A stretch of 5,489 nucleotides of DNA. It comes from Bacteroidota bacterium (GTDB lineage: Bacteria; Bacteroidota; Bacteroidia; Flavobacteriales_F; PHOS-HE28). The stretch covers positions 1 through 5,489 of the forward strand of contig JAEYWT010000346.1 of the NCBI GenBank assembly GCA_023428865.1, read 5' to 3'. A program made the translations under genes and the position numbers. Under the pieces are notes generated by a model. The model was not told where the DNA came from. It saw only the letters and a program-made list of their open reading frames with translations, and searched no databases. This document shows positions 1-5,489 of the stretch, one piece after another (within the stretch, counting starts at the first letter, position 1; each line of letters starts with the position of its first letter).

Positions 1-1
1 C

Positions 2-1201
2 TGGGAGACCGGTGCCAGCAGCGATCAACTCTTGGCTAGTGGCTGGACCGGAAGATACCTCCACCACGAGTATCCGAACTTCCCCAACGGCTACCCGAAC
101 GCCACCATGCCCGATCCACTCTCGATCCGCATCGGTGCGCCGATAAGCATCGGTCTACAGCACCAAGGCGTGGCCATGGGCGCATCCATCTACAACACCG
201 AGGACTCGCTCAACCTCTCCGGCAACCCCTTCACCGATCCAGTGACGCCGGACTGCATGGGTGGCAAGCTAGACTTCGTGCGCACCGTGCAGCGACAGGC
301 CGATCTCTATGGCGATGTGATCGAAGCCGCTGCGCAACCGGGCTGCAACCTGAGCACCCTCTACCCCACCGGCAACGAACCCGGTGCAGAGCTTGCGAAC
401 GCGTTGAAGATCGTGGCGCAACTTATCTGCGGTGGATTGAAGACACGCATCTACTGGGTGGGCATCGATGGCTTCGACACCCACGCGCAGCAAGTGGAAC
501 AAGGTGCGCCGACCACCGGTACGCATGCCGACCTACTCCGCGGACTGAGCGACAGCATCCATGCGTTCCAGAACGACTTGGAATTGCTCGGGCTTGATGA
601 GCGCGTGATCGGCATGACCTTCTCCGAGTTCGGAAGGCGTATCAAAAGCAACGCCTCCATCGGCACCGACCATGGCACGGCGGCGCCCTTGTTCCTCTTC
701 GGCACGCACGTGATCCCCGGCATGTTGGGTGAGAACCCGGATATCCCTTCGAACACCACGTACGACACCAACCTGCCCATGCAGCACGACTTCCGCAGCG
801 TGTATGCGTCGGTGCTGAAGGATTGGTTCTGCCTGCCACAGGAAGACGTGGATGCTGTGATGCTGGACACCTACCAGAACCTGTCGTTGGTCGATCCCGC
901 TGGCTGCCTTGGAACAGACATCCGCGCAGCCAACCAACAGGCGGGCACATCCCTTCTCGAAGTGTTCCCCAGCCCTTTCACCGACATGGTGACCATGGTG
1001 TTCGCCACATACGGTGATCGCACCTTGGTGCAGGTCTTCGGCGAGAGCGGTCAAGTGGTGCGAACGTTGTACAATGGGCAGATGGCCCCTGGTGAACAGC
1101 GCATGCAGGTGGACCTATCCGATCTGGCGCCGGGTGCCTACTACTGCCGTGTGCAGAACGGCATGCAGCAGCAGGTGAAGGCGATCATGAAGGTGCGTTG
1201 A
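2..1201 (+). CDS. DUF1501 family secreted protein with C-terminal T9SS sorting domain (5' partial)
   Basis: The reading frame is open from base 2, so the TTG at 32 is an internal leucine codon and the true start lies left of the window; about 399 residues are visible. Numbering from codon 32, DUF1501 hallmarks are GFDTHAQQ (147-154), SEFGRRIKSN (198-207), GTDHGTAAPLFLFG (211-224) and HDFRSVYASVLKDW (252-265). DUF1501 is placed in the alkaline-phosphatase/sulfatase-like superfamily, but its substrate is not established. Residues about 308-389 form a T9SS type A sorting domain: a VFPSPF opening, a GESGQVV strand-turn, LAPGAYYCRV and a short basic end, KVR. This implies export to the periplasm, then passage through the outer membrane and surface attachment or release. 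The signal peptide should be in the missing part. DUF1501 genes are often paired with DUF1800 genes; such a partner would be upstream, out of view. The family and sorting domain are well supported; the biochemical role is unknown. Confidence 0.93.
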   Translation, partial: WETGASSDQLLASGWTGRYLHHEYPNFPNGYPNATMPDPLSIRIGAPISIGLQHQGVAMGASIYNTEDSLNLSGNPFTDPVTPDCMGGKLDFVRTVQRQADLYGDVIEAAAQPGCNLSTLYPTGNEPGAELANALKIVAQLICGGLKTRIYWVGIDGFDTHAQQVEQGAPTTGTHADLLRGLSDSIHAFQNDLELLGLDERVIGMTFSEFGRRIKSNASIGTDHGTAAPLFLFGTHVIPGMLGENPDIPSNTTYDTNLPMQHDFRSVYASVLKDWFCLPQEDVDAVMLDTYQNLSLVDPAGCLGTDIRAANQQAGTSLLEVFPSPFTDMVTMVFATYGDRTLVQVFGESGQVVRTLYNGQMAPGEQRMQVDLSDLAPGAYYCRVQNGMQQQVKAIMKVR

Positions 1202-1218
1202 AGACTCGATTCAGTGCA

Positions 1219-1233
1219 GGACCGCAGGGGTCC
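1219..1233 (+). repeat. Small inverted repeat just after the DUF1501 stop
   Basis: GGACC (1219-1223) and GGTCC (1229-1233) form a perfect 5-bp stem with a 5-nt loop, beginning 18 bases after the stop codon. No T-run follows, so it is not a canonical intrinsic terminator. It may contribute to the 3' end of the mRNA, but a stem this short could occur by chance. Confidence 0.3.
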
Positions 1234-1308
1234 GAGAACCTTCGAAAAACTGTCCGCGAGGTGAACATCAACGTGGGATCGTCAGCCAACGCGAATTGGA
1301 AGAGGTGC

Positions 1309-1380
1309 CCGGTTCCTTCACCCCGAAGATCGTGCACATCCCGCTCAGGCGGGACGGAGCGTGGGGTGATGGAAGTCCGG
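1309..1380. repeat. Long two-tier imperfect inverted repeat (possible bidirectional terminator or REP-like element)
   Basis: The outer arms are TTCCTTCACCCC (1313-1324) and GGGGTGATGGAA (1363-1374), which pair at 11 of 12 positions. They are extended outwards by CCGG (1309-1312) pairing with CCGG (1377-1380) across a 2-nt bulge. Inside sits a perfect 6-bp stem, TCCCGC (1339-1344) and GCGGGA (1349-1354), with a TCAG tetraloop. The fold would form in RNA from either strand, as suits a site between converging genes. The T-rich stretch nearest to it, at 1396-1399, is too short for a classic intrinsic terminator. A dispersed genomic repeat or a small structured RNA are alternatives; the pairing is seen directly, the function is inferred. 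Confidence 0.6.
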
Positions 1381-1398
1381 CGGAAGACTGAGCAATTT

Positions 1399-1433
1399 TC
1401 AAGTAACAAGTCACAAGGCTAAAGCTTCAAGTA
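1399..1433. repeat. Degenerate 7-bp tandem array, five units
   Basis: Five consecutive heptamers can be read: TCAAGTA, ACAAGTC, ACAAGGC, TAAAGCT and TCAAGTA. The first three and the last share CAAG at the same place; the fourth is degenerate with AAAG. The array lies immediately beyond the long inverted repeat and ends 53 bp before the helicase stop. Heptamer tracts of this ACAAGTn type are, from memory, recurrent in intergenic DNA of Bacteroidota, but I cannot verify that here. No function is assigned. Confidence 0.45.
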
Positions 1434-1486
1434 GAACTGCAGCAGCGGTGAGACTTGCAGCCGAAACCTTATGACCTGACGCTTTC

Positions 1487-3871
1487 CTACGCCTCTTTCT
1501 TCACCCACGCCTGCACCATACGCAGCTGCCCGTAGCTGAACTTGCCTTCGAAGTTCTTCTGGGCATCGTTCAGGTTCTTATCGGTGTTCTCGCGCATCCA
1601 ATCGGCGATGGTGTCGCGTTCTTCAGTGGGCATGAGGGCATCGATCTCCACCTTGCCTTCGGCGATGCCGCGTGCGAAGTGACCTTCGATGGTGCTCTTC
1701 GCCATGGAGCGTGTTGACGCGATCTCGTCCGCGCCGAAACCTTCTTTCAGCATGGCGTAGGTGGTCTCGTAGGTGCTGCCTTTGGGGGCGCGTTCCTTCT
1801 TTTCGGCATCTGTAGGGCGACCCTGGGGGTCGACGGTACTGGTGCTATCCGAAACCTCATCAGCGTCCGAACGGCGCTTGCGTTTCTTACCCGTCTTGCC
1901 TTTCGGTCGGTTCTCTTCGGCCCAGGCGCGGGCTTCGCCTACCATGGCGGCGCGTTTGGCGGCGAGGCCCTGTTCGATGTCCTTCTGCCGCTGGATCTCG
2001 GTGCCGTTGAGGATGCACGTGGCGATATAGCCCACCTTGGCGATGGTGGCGATCTTCTTCATCAACATGCCATCGATCTCCTTCAGCTCATTGCTGTATT
2101 CCTTGGTCTTGCTCAACAGCTCCACCTGCGCGAGGTGCTTGAAGAGTCCTTTCATCTGCTCGTGAAGCAGGGCGTGGTAATAGGCACCACCTTTTTCGAT
2201 GCGTTCCAGCAGTTCTTCACGCTTGTCCTCGAACATCAACCGCACCAACTGGTTGCGAAACTTGTGTGTGTTCTCCTCCTCAGCACGCAGCTTTTCGCGC
2301 AGCACTTGCAAGGCGGTCTTCATGCTCTCCTCCTCGAACTGCGCCACTTCCGGATGATCCTTCAGGGTGTACTCGATCTTCCGTTGGATGTCGCTGAAGT
2401 CGAAGGTGCCTGCCACCAGCAGTTGCAGGTATTCGCGCTGTTTCGCCTTCAGTTGTAGTTGCAATGGCTCCTGTTGGGTGCCCCGTTCCGTGAAAGCGAC
2501 CACCTCACGATCGCTGCTGACCACCGACGGATCGATCCGGGTGCGCAGGATCAAGCCATCCAAGGAACGCAGGCGCGATAAGGCTACATACACCTGCCCC
2601 GGTGCGAAGGCATGACCCACATCGATGATGGCCTTGCTGAACGTGAGGCCCTGGCTCTTGTGCACGGTGATGGCCCATGCGAGCTTGATCGGATATTGCT
2701 CGAAGGTGCCGAGCAATTGTTCCTCCTGCTCCTTGGTGCTCGCATTCACCACATAGCGCTTGTTCTCCCAGGTCTCGCGCTTCAACTTATAGCTCTCCCC
2801 ACTGTCCATCCGCACGGTGATGCCATCCGTGGTCAGCGTTTCCACCTTGGCCAATTTGCCGTTGAAGTATGCCTTTTCCATGTCGTTCTTCACGAACATG
2901 ACCTGCGCACCTTCCTTCAGTTCGATCCGCTCCAGCACCGGGTACATGCTTTCGGGGAAGTCGCCATCGCTATGCGCCTCGTAGGTGAACGCCTTGCCCG
3001 GCAAGGCGGCAAGGGCACGCTGGTTCAGTTCATCGGCCTTGTAGTTGTGGGTGGTGAGGGTGATTACGCCATCACTGTCCGACGCGCTGATTTTGGCGCG
3101 GTAATGCGTGTTCAAGCGCTCCACATCCGCTGCTGTGACCGTGTTGTTGCGGAGGTTGTTGAGGATGTGGATGAAATCGCCATCCTGCTGCCGGAAGATC
3201 TTGTCCAACTCGATATGCGCATACCCATGTTCACGCATCACGCGGCTCTCGAAGAAATGCGGACTGCGGTACCAGCGTTGTAGCACGCGCAGCTCATCAT
3301 CTTTCACCACGGGTGGCAATTGGTACAGATCACCGATGAGCAGCACCTGGGCCCCGCCGAAACTCTGCCCCCTGTTCTGGCGCACGGATCGCATGCGGAA
3401 GTCGATGGCATCGAGCAGGTCGGCGCGTAGCATGCTCACCTCGTCGATGATGAGCAAGTCCACCTCGCGCAGCACGTTGCGCCGGATGTTGTTGAGCGGA
3501 TGGCGGCGCGTAAGCGTATCCTGATCGTGGAAACTGCCTCCTAGGATGTCCGGTGGCAATTGGCGTTCTGGAATGAACGAGCCGAAGGGCAGCAGGAATT
3601 GACTGTGGATGGTGACACCCTTCGCGTTCAACGCGGCGATGCCCGTGGGTGCCAGGATGACGTACCGTTTGTGTGTACTGGCAGCGAGCTTGTGCAGGAA
3701 GGTGGTCTTGCCGGTACCGGCTTTACCCGTGAGGAAAACATGGCGATTCGTGCTATTGACGAAGCGTGCGGCCAAGGTGGCCATTTCGGTTTCCACGTGC
3801 TCTTCGGCGGTGGGACTGTTCGAATTCACTTCGCGAAGGTCGGAAGCGCTGGCATCATGCAGGAAGGACAT
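1487..3871 (-). CDS. PIF1/RecD-like superfamily 1 DNA helicase with C-terminal helix-turn-helix domain
   Basis: The complete 794-residue protein should be an ATP-driven helicase, 5'-to-3' by analogy with the SF1B family, acting on DNA or DNA-RNA structures in the cytoplasm. Motifs in order: Walker A TGKAGTGKTT (48-57), motif Ia LAPTGIAALN (73-82), Walker B IIDEVSML (141-148), motif III LIGDLYQLPPV (178-188), motif IV region DKIFRQQDGD (223-232), GAQVMFVKND (321-330), motif V TVHKSQGLTF (402-411) and motif VI VYVALSRLRSLDGL (427-440). All expected catalytic residues are present. Residues about 475-640 look helical, followed by a very basic linker with GKTGKKRKRR (658-667), then a helix-turn-helix region (about 700-790) resembling the HTH_40 type also found on RecQ-like helicases. 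The ATG at 3871 is chosen as the first in-frame start; Met30 (codon at 3784) is a possible later start because the first 29 residues look unconserved. Neither has a clear Shine-Dalgarno. The gene is divergent from ytxJ and appears to be transcribed alone. Confidence 0.93.
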   Translation of the reverse strand: MSFLHDASASDLREVNSNSPTAEEHVETEMATLAARFVNSTNRHVFLTGKAGTGKTTFLHKLAASTHKRYVILAPTGIAALNAKGVTIHSQFLLPFGSFIPERQLPPDILGGSFHDQDTLTRRHPLNNIRRNVLREVDLLIIDEVSMLRADLLDAIDFRMRSVRQNRGQSFGGAQVLLIGDLYQLPPVVKDDELRVLQRWYRSPHFFESRVMREHGYAHIELDKIFRQQDGDFIHILNNLRNNTVTAADVERLNTHYRAKISASDSDGVITLTTHNYKADELNQRALAALPGKAFTYEAHSDGDFPESMYPVLERIELKEGAQVMFVKNDMEKAYFNGKLAKVETLTTDGITVRMDSGESYKLKRETWENKRYVVNASTKEQEEQLLGTFEQYPIKLAWAITVHKSQGLTFSKAIIDVGHAFAPGQVYVALSRLRSLDGLILRTRIDPSVVSSDREVVAFTERGTQQEPLQLQLKAKQREYLQLLVAGTFDFSDIQRKIEYTLKDHPEVAQFEEESMKTALQVLREKLRAEEENTHKFRNQLVRLMFEDKREELLERIEKGGAYYHALLHEQMKGLFKHLAQVELLSKTKEYSNELKEIDGMLMKKIATIAKVGYIATCILNGTEIQRQKDIEQGLAAKRAAMVGEARAWAEENRPKGKTGKKRKRRSDADEVSDSTSTVDPQGRPTDAEKKERAPKGSTYETTYAMLKEGFGADEIASTRSMAKSTIEGHFARGIAEGKVEIDALMPTEERDTIADWMRENTDKNLNDAQKNFEGKFSYGQLRMVQAWVKKEA

Positions 3872-3985
3872 CTTTCATGGTTGTACAGAACGGCTCCGGC
3901 TGTCACTGACGCGATAAGCGTCACCGGCACAGTCGAAAGATAACAGATCGTCAGGAAGTACGTTAACTACCGACCTTTGAACCAG
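3872..3985. promoter_or_regulatory. Divergent promoter region between helicase and ytxJ
   Basis: These 114 bp separate two genes read in opposite directions, so both promoters should be here or just inside the genes. Against the Bacteroidota -7 consensus TAnnTTTG, the minus strand carries TATCTTTC at 3942-3935, matching five of six fixed bases; a start near 3928 would give the helicase a leader of about 55 nt. The plus strand has GACCTTTG at 3972-3979, also five of six, which would place the ytxJ transcript start very near its ATG. Neither has a convincing TTG-type -33 element at the usual distance, so both assignments are weak. Confidence 0.45.
3900..3932. promoter_or_regulatory. Palindrome in the divergent promoter region, possible operator or leader stem
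   Basis: TGACGC (3907-3912) and GCGTCA (3918-3923) form a perfect 6-bp inverted repeat around the 5-nt centre GATAA. Outer CTGT (3900-3903) and ACAG (3929-3932) add 4 bp across an internal loop. It lies between the two candidate -7 elements, so it could bind a dimeric regulator or form a stem in the helicase mRNA leader. No regulator gene lies nearby to support an operator, and no T-run follows on either strand. Confidence 0.4.
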
Positions 3986-4327
3986 ATGAAGTGGATGGAC
4001 CTAACCAGCGTATCCCAACTTGACCTGTTGGACGAGTCGTCGAAGGACAAGCCCATCCTGCTCTTCAAGCATAGCACCACGTGCAGCATCAGTCGCACGG
4101 CCTTGGACCGCTTGCAGCGCAACTGGACCGATGCCGATGACGCAGCTCATCAACCGTTCCTTTTGGACTTGCATCGGTTTCGTGCGGTTTCCAACGCTGT
4201 TGCCGATCGGTACGGGATCACTCACGAGTCGCCACAGGTATTGGTGATCAAGAATGGGCGATGCGTGCATGATGCATCGCACTTCGGGATCACCTATGCA
4301 GGAACGAAACAAGCCCTTGAAGGATGA
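3986..4327 (+). CDS. ytxJ: Monothiol bacilliredoxin YtxJ (BrxC-like)
   Basis: This 113-residue protein has a thioredoxin fold and is a likely bacillithiol-dependent redox protein that removes bacillithiol from mixed disulfides on cytoplasmic proteins. Evidence is the motif LLFKHSTTCSISRTALDRL, with the single active cysteine at residue 33 in TCSIS; a cis-proline at residue 83 in ESPQVLVIKNG; and SHFGIT (98-103), all typical of YtxJ. A second cysteine at 93 lies outside the active-site motif and is probably not catalytic. The ATG at 3986 is preferred over the in-frame TTG at 3977, since MKWMDLTSVSQL matches the usual family N-terminus; no Shine-Dalgarno is visible. The stop overlaps the start of the next gene by ATGA. 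Bacillithiol synthesis genes are not in the window, so thiol specificity rests on the family. Confidence 0.9.
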   Translation: MKWMDLTSVSQLDLLDESSKDKPILLFKHSTTCSISRTALDRLQRNWTDADDAAHQPFLLDLHRFRAVSNAVADRYGITHESPQVLVIKNGRCVHDASHFGITYAGTKQALEG

Positions 4328-4611
4328 GGTCGTTGCTCTTCGCCATGGTCTTGTCATGTGTCGGTCAAGTCGCACTTGGGCAAGCAACGGTCGTTCCGGG
4401 ACGGTCGTTCCGCCTCGATGTTCCTGTCCGTCCTGACCTTGTGCAAATGCCGCCAGCCTATTCGTACGCTCAGCTTGGGGTCTTCTGCAAGCTGGATGTG
4501 CAATTGGAACGTCGCCTCAAGGTGCCATTCTTCTTCCGGCTCGGCGATGTCCGTCAAGTGGAAGCGTGGGAGGGCAAAGGACCCTTGTTCATCGGAGGGC
4601 CAGATCGATAG
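4324..4611 (+). CDS. Small secreted protein of unknown function, translationally coupled to ytxJ
   Basis: The 95-residue product starts at the ATG of an ATGA overlap with the ytxJ stop, which argues for a real, co-translated gene. Residues 1-19 form a signal peptide: an Arg at position 2, a hydrophobic core LLFAMVL, and a likely signal peptidase I site after ALG at 19. The mature part of about 76 residues begins with Gln20 and has one cysteine (C55) in LGVFCKLDVQLERRL, then VPFFFRLGDVRQVEAWEGKG (67-86). That FCK...RLG...V..WEGK spacing looks like a conserved small Bacteroidota family of unknown function, but this is recollection, not a search. No catalytic motif is visible. Cys12 in VLSC is too close to the N-terminus for a normal lipoprotein signal. 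It converges with the cyclase gene, 26 bp away. Confidence 0.75.
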   Translation: MRSLLFAMVLSCVGQVALGQATVVPGRSFRLDVPVRPDLVQMPPAYSYAQLGVFCKLDVQLERRLKVPFFFRLGDVRQVEAWEGKGPLFIGGPDR

Positions 4612-4635
4612 CGTGCCGACCAAGGACGACCGCTA
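4609..4635. repeat. Short inverted repeat at the convergent gene ends
   Basis: TAGCG (4609-4613), which includes the stop of the small secreted protein, is the reverse complement of CGCTA (4631-4635), with a 17-nt loop. It spans nearly the whole 26-bp gap to the cyclase stop. The stem is only 5 bp and lacks a T-run, so a terminator role is no more than possible. Confidence 0.2.
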
Positions 4636-4637
4636 CC

Positions 4638-5489
4638 CTAGCCGACAGCGGAGCGCCGACTTACAAAGTACATCTCCATGGAACCCTTGCCTTTCACTTC
4701 TATGTGGCCGCGCTCGTGGAACACCAAACCTGGCTCGTTCCTCACACGCTCATAGGTTGTTGCGCTGATGTTCACCTCGCCCACCTCGCCGGTGCTTTCC
4801 ATGCGGCTGGCGGTGTTCACGGTGTCGCCCCAGATGTCGTACTGGAACTTCTTCACGCCAACGATACCCGCTACCACGGGGCCGGTATGGATACCCAGGC
4901 GCATTTCGAACGCTGGCTTGCCTTGTGCCATTCGTTCCGCGCGGCGTTGTTGCATGAACTCCTGCATCTCCAGTGCCGCCAGCACCACCGCAAGCGGACT
5001 GGCTGATCGTGGATCGGGCAGGCCACCGGCGCACATGTAGGCATCGCCGATGGTCTTGATCTTCTCCACCCCGTGCATACCGATAATGTCATCGAACGCG
5101 TGGAAGCAGGCGTTCAATTCTTGCAACAACTCGGCGGCATCCACTTGTGCGGCCATGCTGGTAAAGCCTTTGAAATCGGTGAAGAGCACCGAGGCCTCAT
5201 CGAAATGACGCGCGGCCGCCGAACCTTGTGACTTCAATTCTTCGGCCACTTCCGCAGGTAGGATGTTCAACAACAGCTCATCCGAGCGTTCCTTTTCCTT
5301 GCGTAACTCTGCGGTTCGATCCTGCACTTCACGATCCAGATCATCGCGTTGGCGTTCCACCAAGCGGTTGTGGTGTGCTGCGCGGATTGCGAGGAATACC
5401 GTAACGGAAACGGGTACGGCAACGAAGGAACAATAGTCCGCGAAGAGGGCGAGCCAGGTGGACACGCCGCTTCCAGAGAATGCACCGGC
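4638..5489 (-). CDS. Membrane-anchored class III adenylate cyclase (5' partial)
   Basis: The frame stays open to base 5489, so the GTG at 5465 is an internal codon and the N-terminus is missing; about 283 residues are visible. Numbering from codon 5465: a transmembrane segment (about 9-28), a charged coiled coil (about 31-65), the LLLNILPAEVAEELK connector (64-78), then the catalytic domain (about 90-270). Metal-binding aspartates are D97 (LFTDFKGF) and D141 (KTIGDAYM). Adenine-specifying residues are K137 and D210 (QYDIWGD), rather than the Glu/Cys pair of guanylate cyclases. Transition-state residues N217 and R221 are in NTASRMES. The domain is therefore predicted active, making cAMP from ATP as a homodimer at the inner face of the membrane. 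The TM-then-coiled-coil layout resembles the junction after a multi-pass sensor module in Bacteroidota signalling proteins, so a sensory N-terminus is likely. Substrate is inferred from residues only. Confidence 0.92.
   Translation of the reverse strand, partial: AGAFSGSGVSTWLALFADYCSFVAVPVSVTVFLAIRAAHHNRLVERQRDDLDREVQDRTAELRKEKERSDELLLNILPAEVAEELKSQGSAAARHFDEASVLFTDFKGFTSMAAQVDAAELLQELNACFHAFDDIIGMHGVEKIKTIGDAYMCAGGLPDPRSASPLAVVLAALEMQEFMQQRRAERMAQGKPAFEMRLGIHTGPVVAGIVGVKKFQYDIWGDTVNTASRMESTGEVGEVNISATTYERVRNEPGLVFHERGHIEVKGKGSMEMYFVSRRSAVG

Larger units (their letters stand above)
1202..1486. other. Non-coding convergent intergenic region with inverted and tandem repeats
   Basis: This 285-bp gap lies between the stop of the plus-strand DUF1501 gene and the stop of the minus-strand helicase gene, so no promoter is expected to be needed here. 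Short open frames cross it on both strands (1198-1422 plus, 1185-1409 minus), but they overlap the neighbouring stop or the repeats and show no recognisable protein character. The gap contains a small hairpin, a long imperfect inverted repeat and a degenerate 7-bp array, each listed separately. The likely role is transcription termination or 3'-end protection for both genes, but no classic hairpin followed by a T-run is present. Confidence 0.6.

Noticed and set aside
533..1054. 173-residue minus-strand open frame
   Set aside because: It is antisense to the DUF1501 and sorting-domain coding region, whose motifs are clear; His/Val-rich shadow composition.
1198..1422. 74-residue plus-strand open frame in the convergent gap
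   Set aside because: It overlaps the DUF1501 stop, runs through both inverted repeats and into the heptamer array, and has no ribosome-binding site or protein-like pattern.
1399..1433. CRISPR-like array
   Set aside because: Units are 7 bp with no spacers, and no cas gene is present.
2612..3283. 223-residue plus-strand open frame
   Set aside because: It lies entirely inside the helicase gene on the opposite strand, in the region encoding motifs that match the helicase family; it is a shadow frame of GC-rich coding DNA.
3977..3985. TTG at 3977 as the ytxJ start
   Set aside because: The three extra residues do not match the usual YtxJ N-terminus, and the ATG at 3986 gives the expected MKWMDLTS beginning.
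3986..4327. BREX phage-defence BrxC
   Set aside because: The shared name is a coincidence: BREX BrxC is a very large ATPase, whereas this is a 113-residue thioredoxin-fold protein, and no BREX genes are present.
4324..4359. Possible lipoprotein signal (VLSC) in the small secreted protein
   Set aside because: The cysteine is residue 12, leaving too short a hydrophobic core, and leucine at the -2 position is atypical; a signal peptidase I site after residue 19 fits better.
4566..5006. 146-residue plus-strand open frame
   Set aside because: It is antisense to the catalytic core of the cyclase and overlaps the end of the small secreted protein; no recognisable motif.

Overview
The window looks like part of a chromosome from a Bacteroidota bacterium, probably a moderately GC-rich member of the Flavobacteriales or a relative. 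Three things point that way: a C-terminal sorting domain of the type IX secretion system (T9SS, known only from this phylum and close kin), a YtxJ-type bacilliredoxin, and a PIF1-like helicase with a C-terminal helix-turn-helix domain of a kind common in Bacteroidota. Start codons have no clear Shine-Dalgarno sequences, which is also usual there. The lineage is inferred from protein character, not from a marker gene.

Layout: (1) Positions 2-1201, plus strand: the 3' part of a DUF1501 secreted protein ending in a T9SS sorting domain; its N-terminus is outside the window. (2) 1202-1486: a non-coding gap between converging genes, holding a small hairpin, a roughly 72-nt two-tier inverted repeat and a short degenerate 7-bp tandem array. 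(3) 1487-3871, minus strand: a complete 794-residue PIF1/RecD-like superfamily 1 helicase. (4) 3872-3985: a divergent promoter region with a perfect 6-bp palindrome. (5) 3986-4327 and 4324-4611, plus strand: a bacilliredoxin YtxJ gene overlapping by ATGA with a small secreted protein of unknown function. (6) 4638-5489, minus strand: the 3' part of a membrane-anchored class III nucleotide cyclase with adenylate-cyclase specificity residues; its N-terminus runs off the right edge.

The genes do not form one pathway. The only likely co-translated unit is ytxJ with the small secreted protein. The helicase is a housekeeping-type DNA repair or replication enzyme divergent from that pair, and the cyclase is a separate cAMP signalling gene converging on it. 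I see no CRISPR array, transposase, phage gene, tRNA or rRNA, and no convincing new multi-gene system. The least explained parts are the structured 1202-1486 gap, the palindrome between helicase and ytxJ, and the secreted protein coupled to ytxJ.
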